Of a stretch of DNA of 64,000 nucleotides, positions 36,070 through 46,661 are shown piece by piece; position 1 is the stretch's first letter, and every line of letters begins with the position of its first letter. The DNA comes from Mycteria americana (taxonomy: Eukaryota > Chordata > Aves > Ciconiiformes > Ciconiidae): positions 152,939,519 to 153,003,518 of the forward strand of contig NC_134366.1 in the NCBI RefSeq assembly GCF_035582795.1, written 5' to 3'. The position numbers were made by a program, and so were the translations under genes. Under the pieces are notes generated by a model. It made no database searches. It had not been told where the DNA came from and saw only the letters and a program-made list of their open reading frames with translations.

Positions 36070-38229
36070 AACAGGGATGGGAATCTGCTTTTTCAGAGTA
36101 TGGTAGTGAGTTTGGAAAGAGAGCTGAGATGAACAGGAAGGGCAGGTGCCTGGACACGCATGAACATGAAGGCCAGCATTTATAGACATTTCATTACTGA
36201 GGGGATTACAAATGAATGCTCCTTAAAAATAAGTTTCATAAATGATCGTACTACATGATAATAATTTGTCTTGTTGGTTGGCTGTAGGTTATTGTTGATG
36301 CCATTACTCTGGAGTAGGTAGAGAAGTCTGTGTTCTGAGTATATTTTCATCAGTGTGTCACCCGGGTAATGTAAATAACAGTAACAGCATGAGACAATTC
36401 TGTGCAGGCTGACAGGAACGTGAAGAAATAATCTTTTAATTTAATTGCAGGAAAATGTGAGGAATGATAGGTGGAACTGATGGGGAGAAAGGAAGGTAGA
36501 AGCATAGAAAGGTCAAGCTGAACCATTTCTTCAGTGAGTCACAGGATGTCTTCTGCTCTGAATCTGCTCTCTCTTTTCAAAGCAAATAGCTAGATAATAT
36601 ATGGGGATTACAGTTCCTGTCCCTGGATTTGTTTGTTTATAGTTACCCGCTTAATGGTACAGCATTTAGTGGGAACAGGGCAAATACCAAGGAGAAAAGA
36701 AAGCTCTTGAAATTCTACAGTCATGCTGAGAGCAGGTATTTGTAATTTGTGGATGAAAAATCACGGGTGCGTTGAAATGATTACAGAAGCAGGCACTGTA
36801 AATCCAGAAAGTTCAGAGGTAAATATCCATTGGAAAGAAATTCAGATAAATGAAGCAAAGCAACTGTAGTGATGCCTTGCAACCAAAACTACAGTCAGAA
36901 TACTGTTAGTGTTTATGGTTGAGACACGGCATGAAGTATTTTTGAAACAACCGTGTAACCTGAGAGGGTGCAGAGATTGCTTTCAAGTGGTCTGTTTTTT
37001 TTAAAATTGTTCTTAGAAGTGATTGAGTGATTTCTCTCTTTCCTCACTTCCCCAGGATAAAATGTAGTTTCCCAAAGGGATCAGTCCGGTTAGTTCTTCC
37101 ATTCAACATTTATAGATTGGTGAGGACTGTACTATCTTTGGTAATCTGATGACACACAGTTCTACATTTCCTCCTCTTTTTGACTTCGATGCCAGATTTA
37201 TCTAGTGCCTAGAAGAAACAAGGAACTGGGTGAGAGCCAGCTGGCTGGAATCCAGTCTGAAAGGTGAAGGTGATGTGGACTGGAAGAGCAGAATGCTTTC
37301 AGGACTTGATGAAAAACCGTATAGTTTATTTCACAAGGGTATCTGCTTAAATATAGTATGTTCAGTTTCTATACAACGGTTTATGTATAACAACAAAGGG
37401 TCTATCATACATAATTTTACATCAAGAAATAGAACACACTCCTTTCAGCTAAGGATGTCAATGACATTTCCTAGACAAAATTAAAATTTGATGAATATAT
37501 GTGCATGATAATAGGTATGGATTACTGTTAAGACTTGCTTTACCACAGCCAGCCTATCATGTCCTTCTGGTGGTCTGTTCCTCCAGAACTTGTTTTCCCA
37601 AAGGAATGATGTCTTCAGCCCAATATCGCATGCAGAACTCTTTAGCTAGTGCAGCTACATCCTAGAATTTATTCTCTGTGGAAATACAGCTAACGAGGAG
37701 CAGGACACTTTCAGAAAGATGACTTTTTTCCCAGGCCTTTGCACCTGGTGGTAAATTGTTGTTATAGTCCATTAGAAATAGCGCCAGCTCCAGGGATGTA
37801 TGTTCTGTGGTGGAGATTTCAAACCGTCCAAACTAAACCTTACAAAACCACTTTATTATTGCTACATACACTTGTGTGATATCTAACGCTGATGTGAAAT
37901 AGGAGTTACGTCTCATAACGTGAGAGGAGAGCAGGTAGAACTCTACTGTCTGTAAACAGATTGAAAACCTACAGCTCTGGATTGAATTGTTTCTTCGGCG
38001 TTCTTGAATAGGTTATTTCCCGTTTATTTGGGCTGGATGGCATTTTGGGCATTGTAGGATTCTTTTTCCAGAAATTATTTCTTGCCATCAAAATGACTGC
38101 TCAGGTGGGGGATTTAGAGATAGCAAAAGCATTTTGAGGGGTTTATTCCATCACCGCCTGGTTTCCAGGGCGGGAAGAGGACTTCCTTCTCCAGCCCTCT
38201 CTCATCCGTGTCCCATTCCTGCTCTCCCG
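36070..38229. other. Intergenic, nothing recognised
   Basis: AT-rich flank leading to the RIMS2 CpG island. No supported gene, RNA or transposon. Confidence 0.7.
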
Positions 38230-39676
38230 CGTTGGAGGAATCTGCCCAGACACACGCTGGGGAAATGTCACACCTCGCGTTGGCTGAAGGACGCTCCGGC
38301 AGGGCGTTGTGCAGGCGATCGTGGAGCAGCACCTCTGTTGGGACGGACCCTCACGGCCGTTCAGCGGTGCCGTTCCCGGCCCGGGGCAGCCGGAGGCCCA
38401 CCCGGCGCCCGTCCCGCCGCTTCCCCCGGCGTTGCTCTCCGGTTCTCGGCCTAAACCGCAGACCGCGCCGTCGCGCCTTCGAGGGGACGGGGCTGTGGCG
38501 GCCCTGCCGCCCTCCCGGGCCGCTTCCCCCTTTGCCTTTCCCGCTGCCTCCTCCTCCTTCTCCCGGGGGCCGGCGCTCCCCCCGCCAGCTCCTTCGCCCT
38601 GGGGCTGCTCTCGGGGACGGGCCCCGTCGAGCGGGTGCCCCTCTCGGCCCGCCCCCCCGGGCAGTGCCGGCGGCGGGGGCGGCTGGGGCGGCGGCCGCGG
38701 AGCGTCTCCCCGCCCTCCCCCTCGCCCCCCCGCGGCCGCCGGGCTCGGTCCTCCCAGCGCGTCGCCGGCGCCTTGGCTCCTCCTTGTCCTTCCTCGCGTG
38801 ATTTTTATCGCGTCCATTTTTTGTGCGGGGGTAAATAAATAAATAAGGACAGCTGTCGCCCGCCCCCCGCCGCCCAGCCCGCGCGGCGCCGCTAGGGGCG
38901 GCAGCCGGGCCCCGCGCCCCGCGCCGCTCGGTGGGGGAGGCGGTGGGGCGATGCGGAGCCCCCTCCCGTGACTCCGGCGCTCCGCCATGCCATGGGTTAG
39001 GCGGCCTCCATCCTGCAGCCGAGAGGGCACCGGCCAAGCGAGGCGGCGGCAGGAAGCGGCGCGGCCCGGCCGAGGAGCGGCGGCGAGAGGCGGCGGCGGG
39101 AGGCGGGCGCGGCGCCCCGCGGCCCCCTCCATGGACGGCGGCGAGGAATTATGAGCCGCGGCCGGCGGCCGGGACTGGCGCTCGCCCGCTGGGGCTTCCC
39201 CCGCTGCGCGCCCTGGGGCGCCGGGGCTCCGCTCTCGCACGCCCCCCGCCTCGCCCCCCGGCAGCCTCTGCCCCGTGTCCTGCCCCCCCGCCGCTGGCTC
39301 CGTCCCCCCTGTCCCCGCTGGGTGCTCGGGGTTAGGATAATCTCGCTCGTCCCCAAACCACAGCGCTCCCGCTCCCGCGGCTAATCCTGCCCTTTCCCCT
39401 CTCCCTCCCCACCCCGCCTCCGGCCCTTCCTCTCCCGGCGCTGCCCTCTCCCCTCCCCGCTCCCCCTGCTCGCCCCCTGGGCCCCGCCGTCCCTGTCCTC
39501 CCCGCTGCCGCCGGCGGCCGGGCTGGTGGGTGCGAGGTCGGGGCTGCCGGCCACCCCGCCCCTCCCCGGCGGGGCCGTCATTAGGCTGCCGGTTGATTAC
39601 AGGGTATTGATTTGTATGTGCTTCTCCCGGCGCCGGCGGCGGCCGCTCCCGCTGGTGCCGCCGCGGCCGCTGGAGT

Positions 39677-39718
39677 TAGGGCAGCGCTTCCCGTCGCGGC
39701 GGTGAGCTCCCACCAAAC
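39677..39718 (+). other. RIMS2: RIMS2 5'UTR segment with in-frame stop
   Basis: Reading upstream in frame from the RIMS2 ATG, a TAG stop appears at 39,677-39,679, 14 codons before the ATG. The protein therefore cannot start further upstream in this exon, which supports 39,719 as the start. The transcription start itself cannot be placed. Confidence 0.8.
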
Positions 39719-39888
39719 ATGTCGGCTCCCGCCGGGCCCCGGGGCGGCCCCGCTGCTCCTCAGCCTCCTCCGGCTCCTCAGCCCGAGATGCCCGACCTCA
39801 GCCACCTCACGGAGGAAGAGCGGAAGATCATTCTGGCCGTCATGGACCGCCAGAAGAAGGAAGAGGAGAAGGAGCAATCCGTGCTCAA
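39719..39888 (+). CDS. RIMS2: RIMS2 first coding exon (N-terminus, start of Rab3-binding domain)
   Basis: This exon encodes the N-terminus of regulating synaptic membrane exocytosis protein 2 (RIM2), a presynaptic active-zone scaffold. RIM2 binds Rab3-GTP and Munc13 and links vesicles to calcium channels. The 56 complete codons begin MSAPAGPRGG, pass through a Pro/Ala/Gln-rich linker and reach PEMPDLSHLTEEERKIILAV, then MDRQKKEEEKEQSVL. The segment from PDLSHLTEEER onward is, as I know the family, identical to mammalian RIM2 and forms the first helix of the Rab-binding domain. The exon ends CTCAA|GTAAGG, leaving two bases of a Lys codon for exon 2 (zinc finger), which lies beyond the window. 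An in-frame TAG at 39,677 fixes the start. Alternative downstream promoters known for RIM genes are not visible here. Confidence 0.95.
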
Positions 39889-40245
39889 GTAAGGGCGGGC
39901 GCATCCCTTCCTCGTCCTCCCGGCCCACGGTCGCGGAGGTCTCTTCCCCGGCCTCGGGGGCGGCACGGCCGGGGCGGGAGAGAGGAGCCGGGCGGCCGGG
40001 GGCGGGCAGGGGTGTCTCTCGCCGCCGGCCGTGCCCCGGCGGCTGTTCGGCGCCGGGCGAGTGTGGGGCACGGCGGGGGGGACCTGCCGCCGCGGGAGCG
40101 GGCAGAGACGGGGCCGGGAGGCCGCCGGGCCGGCAGGATGCCGCGGCCCGGGCTCGCCGCCTGCCTCAGCCGCGCTCCGCGGGGCGGGCGGCGGCGCGGC
40201 GGCTCCGGCTCCGCACGCCCCGGCGCTGGCGGGGGCAAGGCGCCC

Positions 40246-40256
40246 AACATGGCCGC
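40246..40256 (-). promoter_or_regulatory. RIMS2: YY1-like site (AACATGGCCGC)
   Basis: Matches the YY1 consensus AANATGGCGGC except for one base. It is located 0.36 kb downstream of the exon 1 donor, in the typical promoter-proximal position of such sites. Confidence 0.35.
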
Positions 40257-40480
40257 ACAGGTGCCGTTCTCACCCGGCGTGTGCCATCAGGAGGAAGGGG
40301 GGTGGGTCGAGGCGGCGGTTGGCGCCGCCGGAGGGGGCGGATCGGCGGCATCGGGCCCCGTCCCGGGGGCGCGGCGGGCTCCGGGCTGGCGGCGGCGGCC
40401 CTGCCCGGCGCGGCCGCCCGGGGCGGAGAGGGACCGCCGGGGCCTAGGCTCCGGCCGTCTCGCTGGGTGGGTTTGCCACA

Positions 40481-40491
40481 GCCGCCATCTT
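40481..40491 (+). promoter_or_regulatory. RIMS2: YY1-like site (GCCGCCATCTT)
   Basis: Exact match to the core GCCGCCATCTT of the YY1 motif, 0.6 kb downstream of exon 1 within the CpG island. Confidence 0.45.
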
Positions 40492-40610
40492 CCCCCGACA
40501 ACGTGTCTGCCGCCCGCCCCCGCCCCGCTGCTCTTTCCAAGCGTGAGCCCCGGCGCCGGGGGAAGCAGGACGCCCTTCCGCCCGCCCGGCGCGGGCATGG
40601 GAGGCGGCGG

Positions 40611-40830
40611 CGGCCGGGCTCCAGCACCGGGAGCTGTCCATGGCGACGGCCGGGCTCCAGCACCGGGAGCTGCCCGCGGCGGCGGCCGCCGGGCTCCAGC
40701 ACCGGGAGCTGTCCATGGCGGCGGCCGGGCTCCAGCACCGGGAGCTGCCCGCGGCGGCGGCCGGGCTCCAGCACCGGGAGCTGTCCATGGCGGCGGCCCG
40801 GCTCCAGCACCGGGAGCTGCCCGCGGCGGC
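40611..40830. repeat. 36-bp GC-rich minisatellite, six copies in alternating A/B forms
   Basis: Six copies of GGGCTCCAGCACCGGGAGCT begin at 40,616, 40,652, 40,691, 40,727, 40,763 and 40,799 (spacing 36, 39, 36, 36, 36; the last copy starts CGGCT). The linker between them alternates strictly between a GTCCATGGCG form (NcoI-type CCATGG) and a GCCCGCGGCG form (SacII-type CCGCGG), so the higher-order unit is 72 bp. Within each copy GCTCC and GGAGC can pair as a hairpin stem. All periods are multiples of three, so the frames stay open and give repetitive AGLQHREL- or APGA-type peptides. These are not considered genes because the array lies in an intron. Confidence 0.93.
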
Positions 40831-43800
40831 GCCGCCCCTGCAGCCCTGCGCGGGGCTGGGCGGCCCCGGCCCGGCGGCGCGGGGTCTCGTCCTGCCGCTG
40901 GTGCCCGGGCGCGGCGTGAAGCACGGGGGGACGGGGAAGCATGAGCTTTCCCCTTGCGCTGTGCCCCAGCCGCGAGGGGAACCCGTCTGGCTGGAGGCGC
41001 GGGGGTGCTGCTCTCGCGTGGGTCGTGTCCTTCCCTAGCCGGGCTGGGAGGCACCGAGTAAACTCAAGAAAACTGTTCTCCCTCCGTGGCGGAGTAATCG
41101 CGCTGACTTCTAGCGGCTTAAAAATAAGCAAAGCTACTACTATCGTGGACATGACTTTTGTGAGCGCGGCGAAGCTGAAGCACTAAGCGGGTTTTTATAC
41201 CAAAATTAGTATTGGACATGTGTCTTGGACATGTTCACTGCAGCTGGCCCTTCACGCTCAGTACCTGGAAGCTGTCTTCTGGGCTGTAGTTGGTGACTTT
41301 GGAAGTCTGTTTCCAAGATTCATTGCATCACTGTTAGCATCATAATGAAAACTTCAGATAGCATTTTTGTGACAGCTACTAAACTGTGAGGTGATCTCCT
41401 ACAAACATTTCAATGTCCGTTTAAAAAGCTGTTTTATTGGCTGAACATTCTGAAGAATTGTCAGTGTAACGTGAGCACTGGAAATAAAGTGCCATACCTT
41501 GTTTTATCACCACCTCTCAGTCTCATGCTATACAATTTGCTTGCTATTATGGTACTTTTATTTTAAAGCAATTTAGACACCTTTACATTGCTAAGTTGTG
41601 TGGCATATCAAAATAAATACAAATTTTCATCTAAAATTTCTGCACTTTTAAAAATCATTAACAAATAAGGAAATGCAAAATTATTCAAGTTGCAGTTTAA
41701 ATATATAATAATAGCATTACAGTTTTAAAGAAGGCTCCTGGCAACTTCTGTTGTGGACGATAATATTTGAGATCCAATATAAAGTACAATTTCAGTATGA
41801 CTCTAGGATCAGCTTGAACTATTAAGCTTACAAATGAAGAATAAACTCTTCTGAAGTAATGACAAGGTAAAACCAACTTAAGAAATGAAACAGAACTGTT
41901 TTCATTTGTAATCTTCAGAATCTTGGACGCAGATAATGGACAAAAGACAAGTCTTCATCAAATCTAAAGATAAGCCATAAATTTCATGTGGGGTTTAGTT
42001 TCTCGTTATGTCTCACTAAAGCTTCCTCGAGTTCTGTGTAAGCCATGAGGGAAATGGTATGGCGTAAGGTTTATACACAAAGGACAGCCTAAACCAGCTC
42101 TCTCAGGAAAATGCTGTTGTCAATGGAATTTGGATAGATGGCCCACAATATTTTACAGGATACTGTGTCAGATGAATAACTCACCAGTTTAATTTGTCTT
42201 AAAGTGAAGGGGCTCCTTAAACCATCAGGTACACGTTTATTCTGAAAACATCTGCAGATTCATTAAGCACAACCCTCCACCAAAGTCATACCAGAGCTTG
42301 TTCTGCATTTTTAGGTAGATATTACTGAGTTTAGTTCTCTTGACAGATGTTTTCCTTCTGTCAAGATAAGAGAAAGAAGAAGAAAGAAACCCCCCCATAT
42401 TTATATGAATGAACTACTGTTATTGCATAGAGATAAATATAGAGCTAAATCCTGCAGTCTTTGTTCAAGTGTAATTCTCCTCGAAGGCAAGCTCCTTTTG
42501 AAGTGGAAGGTATTTTTGTCTGACTAAGCAATAAAATTGTGTCATTTCATTCCATGGGGAAATATGGGAGGATAAAAAAAGATGCTGAAAACAAGAGTTG
42601 GCATTTAGAGATATTATCACAAGAACTGTTCAAATGTTGTAGCAAGGGGCAAGCATGGATTTCCTTTAATTTTTTTGATAATTTATGGTGATTGAGTGTC
42701 AGTATGAATGACTAGTCCCTGGGCTCTACTTCCTTTCTCCATTCTATTTCTATTTTGTGCTTTTCAAATTCTTTCGCTGTGCCCATCACTGTGGTATTTG
42801 AGCATCTTCCAAAAGTGCATTAAGTAGTGTGACTCACATCTGTAATGTGGACTATTTATTCTTTTCCTTTCACTCCCTGGGGTAAATATGTGTGGATTTA
42901 AAATAGATACATAACTTCTTCTCCTTATGCTTGTTTTACTCGTTTTGGGGAAAGGAAATGCAGATGGTATTGAGTTGTAATCTGTAGCAACTAATAGTGA
43001 GCAGGTCAGCATGAATTCTTGCCAGGATTTGCTGGAACATGATGGCATGGAAAGCAGAAGCTTTCCAGATTTGCTTTCTCCTTTGGCCTGGTTTGGTCTG
43101 TGAAATACGCCTAGCTACAGTTGTGCACTGTGTTCCTGTGGCAGAGCTTCCACTTGAAAAAGGAGGATGGGCAGCAAACTCTACTGCTCCGACTGTCTCT
43201 CTTCTGGAATTTTTGGGACCCTTGGAGTGCATTTTGAGTGTCATGCACTAAGAAGGTGTCTTTTTGACAAGGATATTGAACGTATATTTTGCATAATATT
43301 TAATATGCACAATACATGACACTCAGAGTGAATTTATGTCTGTACACTGGGCGTAAGTCCTTCTCTGCTGTTATATGAATATTTACATATTTTAAACTTT
43401 TATCTTTGTGGGTATTTTACTTCCATGCATATAGCATAGAACTTCTGATGATGGTTTTTCCTTCACATTATGCACATCCTTCCTCTTATAAATTCTAGTT
43501 TTGTGTGTGTAAGCTTTCTAACAGATTTTAGATAGCACATTTCCTCCATATGGATTGATTTCTGGGATCGGTCTTGTGCTTTTTTACTTTTCATTTGTAC
43601 TTTATTTCTGTCTCAAAGGACTGGCTTGAGAGGATGCACACAGACAAAAGATTTGCAGAAGATGCTAGCATGCTGACATTATTTTTAAAGACTTATGTAT
43701 CAGCCTGTGTGATGTGCATATACACTTTTCTACTTGCAGTATCATGAGTTTCCAGGTCCTTTGCCTAACTATTCTAATGCTAAAGTGCTCTCCTTGTAAA

Positions 43801-45226
43801 GTCAGACTCGCAGCTCTGAAAATACATGCATTTCAGCTTTTTATGGATATGGACAGTTTGGGCCAGAAGAAGACAAGTTTTCCCAAGAGAAATTTCATTA
43901 TTAAATCATCGTGCTTGTCATGTATTTGCAAAGTATCACAGGTTTACCATGAGGTCTTTATAAAAGATCTCTTTTGTATGTGTGTGTGGCTGAAATCAAC
44001 TGGCATTGTCATCTGTTTTATCCAGGGAGAGAAGACAGATGGAAGCATGGTGGGCTAGCTAGAGAATGGTGGCTCTCTGTTAGCCACCACTGTCAAGTCC
44101 AGAGTAAGCTTTAGGGAGGCACGACTGGCTGCAGTCTTGTGTATGCTCAGTTGCTGTGCCCGTGATTGCACAGCCATGGTAAAAATTGGGTACCTACACT
44201 GACTGAAAGAAAATCTCTGACAAGCAGACCTCAAAGAAGCTAGACTGTGGGGGCTCTGTATGGCACCGTGGGTGAGTGAGACGTGGGGCAGGATGCTGGG
44301 CCTGGGGGAGAAGAAGCAATAGATTGATGGTTGTGAGTCACAGCAGTGTAACTATCCGCCTCACAAAGCTATTGTACTGCTTTATAAATAATTATCCTGC
44401 ATTATAAATAATCAACTCTAATTTACACTACTTTAAAAACATTGTATGTTTAGGATTTGGATTTTAGGGCTGGAGGGATGAAAGAGATGTAGGTGATGAT
44501 TATTGGTTTTGTTTTTTGAAAATAGAGATATGTATATGGGAATTTCTGAAGTTTATAGGGTAATGCAAAAAGATTTGCTTTTGGCTAGATAGTAAACTAG
44601 GAATGCAGGCAATGGTACTTGTTTAAGTTATGCTTCCATAACTTTACACTGCGTTCTGTCTGGAGTGCTGATCAGAACAGTCCATTGCTACACCACTCAT
44701 CATTTTGCTCTTGTTCCTATGTATTATAAAATAAAATATGGTCAAGGTGACTTTAAAAGTAATAACTTTATGCTGTGTAAAATAAGTGATAGTGGAAGTT
44801 ATACGAAAATATATAGCTGAGGAAGATAGTTGTCCCCTTCCCTGCCCTGCCGTCTTCCCTGCTCTTTTCCCTTCCTACTAACTCATTCTCTGCTCCCTCC
44901 TAATATTCTTTATCATCTCCCCTTTCTTTTGTTTTAACAGTGTGTACTGCTTTTTGGGCCTCTCTCAAAATTGTCATTATTCCTTACTCTTCTTTCTTCC
45001 TACATGCTTAGACATTTTATACTGTAGATAATACTTGTCAGGATGTTATTGCTTGTACCATTTGCTCTTCAAGAAGACCCAGTGTTTACAACTGTTCTCT
45101 AAAGCATCTAGCACACTTTTGGGCACTGTCTACAAGTAATAGCAGTAGTACTTCCTCTTAGTGACTAAGCAGAACGTATTTGGAGATTATACAGACTGGC
45201 AGTTACACTAATTACTGGGTTTGCTA

Positions 45227-45391
45227 ATGTTAATGTTGGGTAAAATTTCAGAAGACTGCAATAGTGCTGATGTTCCGGCATTCAAAAAGTACAAGCAGGA
45301 TGGGTTGGATCAGAAAGGCCTGACATCATACGGGGCCGAAAAATCAGAAAAGCTGATACAGGATTTAGTTAACAAAGAACTCAAAAAATAG
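45227..45391 (+). pseudogene. Orphan coding-like segment: terminal exon or retrocopy end
   Basis: An open frame of 54 codons ends in TAG at 45,389-45,391. From 45,254 it reads DCNSADVPAFKKYKQDGLDQ, then KGLTSYGAEKSEKLIQDLVN and KELKK. The hydrophilic, Lys-rich, well-mixed composition looks like real protein, unlike other chance frames here. An acceptor-like TTTCAG ends at 45,251. AATAAA follows 43 bases after the stop, then an A-rich run (45,459-45,476) about 19 bases later. That layout suits either a terminal coding exon or the 3' end of a processed retrocopy. I do not recognise the protein. It cannot be spliced in frame to RIMS2 exon 1: that junction would give Lys-Arg-Leu-Gln and then a stop. 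Confidence 0.4.
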
Positions 45392-45433
45392 TTATTTAAC
45401 ACCAGCTAGTACGTGCTTTCTGTAATTTTGTCA

Positions 45434-45439
45434 AATAAA
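45434..45439 (+). terminator. Poly(A) signal AATAAA after the orphan segment
   Basis: Canonical hexamer 43 bases after the TAG of the 45.2-kb orphan frame; 19 bases further on an A-rich run begins (AAACAAAAAGAAGAAAAC). Confidence 0.45.
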
Positions 45440-46122
45440 TCTGCTTTTGCCTTCTTTGAAACAAAAAGAAGAAAACATTTAATTTTACATCTTAAAAACA
45501 AGATCATACTTCAATATCATACTACAAGATTATACTTCAAGGTGCTGGGACTATATCCTAGAAAGTGGTGACTGGGTGAGATTCAGTGGTCTCTGGAAGT
45601 GAGGTTAGGGGGCTCAACAGTCCAGTCTGGATTTTGTCTGCATGCATCTGTGAGCTGGGTAATGTCTAAATAACTGAGAATGTCAAATAATTGATTTTTC
45701 CATTGAAACAACAGCTTAATTAGTGTATATATTGTAAGTGCAAAAATACACAGAAGTGATAGGTTACTACAGAACTGATATAAAATGTGTTTCTACCCTG
45801 CCGATGAGGTTTTAAAATACTTGCAGCATATTCAAAGTTCCGTAATAAGGACGGAAAACTAATATAATGGTTTGAACTTTGAAATTTAATTTGCCATGTA
45901 TATAAATGTTCAGGTTTTATCTGTAAGGTAGACTTGACAGTCTTAGGAATTTTCTTTAGCTGAATGCCACCTCTCACCCCTCTGCTTTACTGGCTTCCTT
46001 AAAGTTTTACTGTCGCATTCACAGTCAGTCAGAAGGCTATGAAAGTTTCAAAGTCTATTAGGCCTACCTTTTCCAAGAAGGATTTTTTTTGTGTTGCTGT
46101 CTTTCCTTTTTTCTGAACATAC

Positions 46123-46661
46123 AATCATAGAATCATTAAGGTTGGAAAAGACCTTTAAGATCATCAAGTCCAACTGTCAACCCAACACCTCCATGCCTAC
46201 TAAACCATGTCCCAGAGTGCCTTGTCTACATGTTTTTTTAACTCCGCCAGGGATGGTGACTCCACCACCTCTCTGGGCAGCCTGTTCCAATGCTTGACCA
46301 TCCTTTCAGTAAAGAAATTTTTCCTAATACCTAATCTAAACCTCTCCTGACGCAACTTGAGGCCATTTCCTCTTATCCTATGGCTAGTTACTTGGGAGAA
46401 GAGACCGACCCCCACCTTGCTACAACCTCCTTTCAGGTAGTTGTAAAGAGCAATAAGCTCTCCCCTGAGCCTCTGCTTCTCCAGACTAAACAACCCCAGT
46501 TCCCTCAGCCGCTCCTCATCAGACTTGTGCTCTAGACCCTTCACCAGCTTCGTTGCCCTTCTCTGGACACGCTCCAGCACCTCAATGTCCTTCTTGTACT
46601 GAGAGGCCCAAAACTGAACGCAGTATTTGAGGTGCGGCCTCACCAGTGCCGAGTGCAACAT
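46123..46661 (-). mobile_element. CR1 LINE, 3' fragment with RT C-terminal tail (minus strand)
   Basis: The left end AATCATAGAATCATTAAGGT is the complement of a CR1 3' terminus, and TTGGAAAAGACCTTTAAGAT follows as in CR1 consensus sequences. The minus-strand frame from about 46,661 to 46,200 encodes the last ~150 residues of the CR1 reverse-transcriptase [50 protein letters not shown] and [20 protein letters not shown], ending at the stop. The frame is uninterrupted, so the copy is fairly young, though 5'-truncated and inactive. It sits antisense to RIMS2 in intron 1. The breakpoint near 46,661 is where CR1 similarity stops. Confidence 0.93.

Larger units (their letters stand above)
38230..41110. 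promoter_or_regulatory. RIMS2: RIMS2 CpG island / promoter region
   Basis: An abrupt change from AT-rich DNA to about 2.9 kb of very GC-rich, CpG-dense sequence with many GGGCGG/CCGCCC (Sp/KLF) boxes. It surrounds the first coding exon of RIMS2 and fades at about 41.1 kb. No TATA box lies near the start codon, which fits a dispersed CpG-island promoter. Very long open frames occur on both strands here (up to 435 codons), but they follow from the rarity of stop codons in GC-rich sequence and show no domain. An isolated TAAATAAATAAATAA tract sits within the island at 38,830-38,847. Confidence 0.85.

Noticed and set aside
38143..39240. 365-codon minus-strand open frame upstream of RIMS2
   Set aside because: Composition-driven Gly/Ala/Arg/Pro product with no domain; overlapping frames of similar length exist on both strands.
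39309..39326. CTGTCC...GGTGCT pair resembling a split REST (RE1) site upstream of RIMS2 exon 1
   Set aside because: The half-sites are separated by six bases, which fits neither the canonical spacing nor the usual expanded spacings, and flanking positions do not match.
39612..40919. 435-codon plus-strand open frame through the CpG island
   Set aside because: It runs through RIMS2 exon 1 in a different frame, its product is low-complexity Pro/Gly/Arg/Ala, and stop codons are simply rare in this GC-rich DNA. The RIMS2 frame explains the real coding part.
40166..41152. 328-codon minus-strand open frame with LPVLEPGRR(R/H)GQ repeats
   Set aside because: The repeats are the antisense reading of the 36-bp minisatellite, kept open because the period is a multiple of three. 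No independent support for translation.
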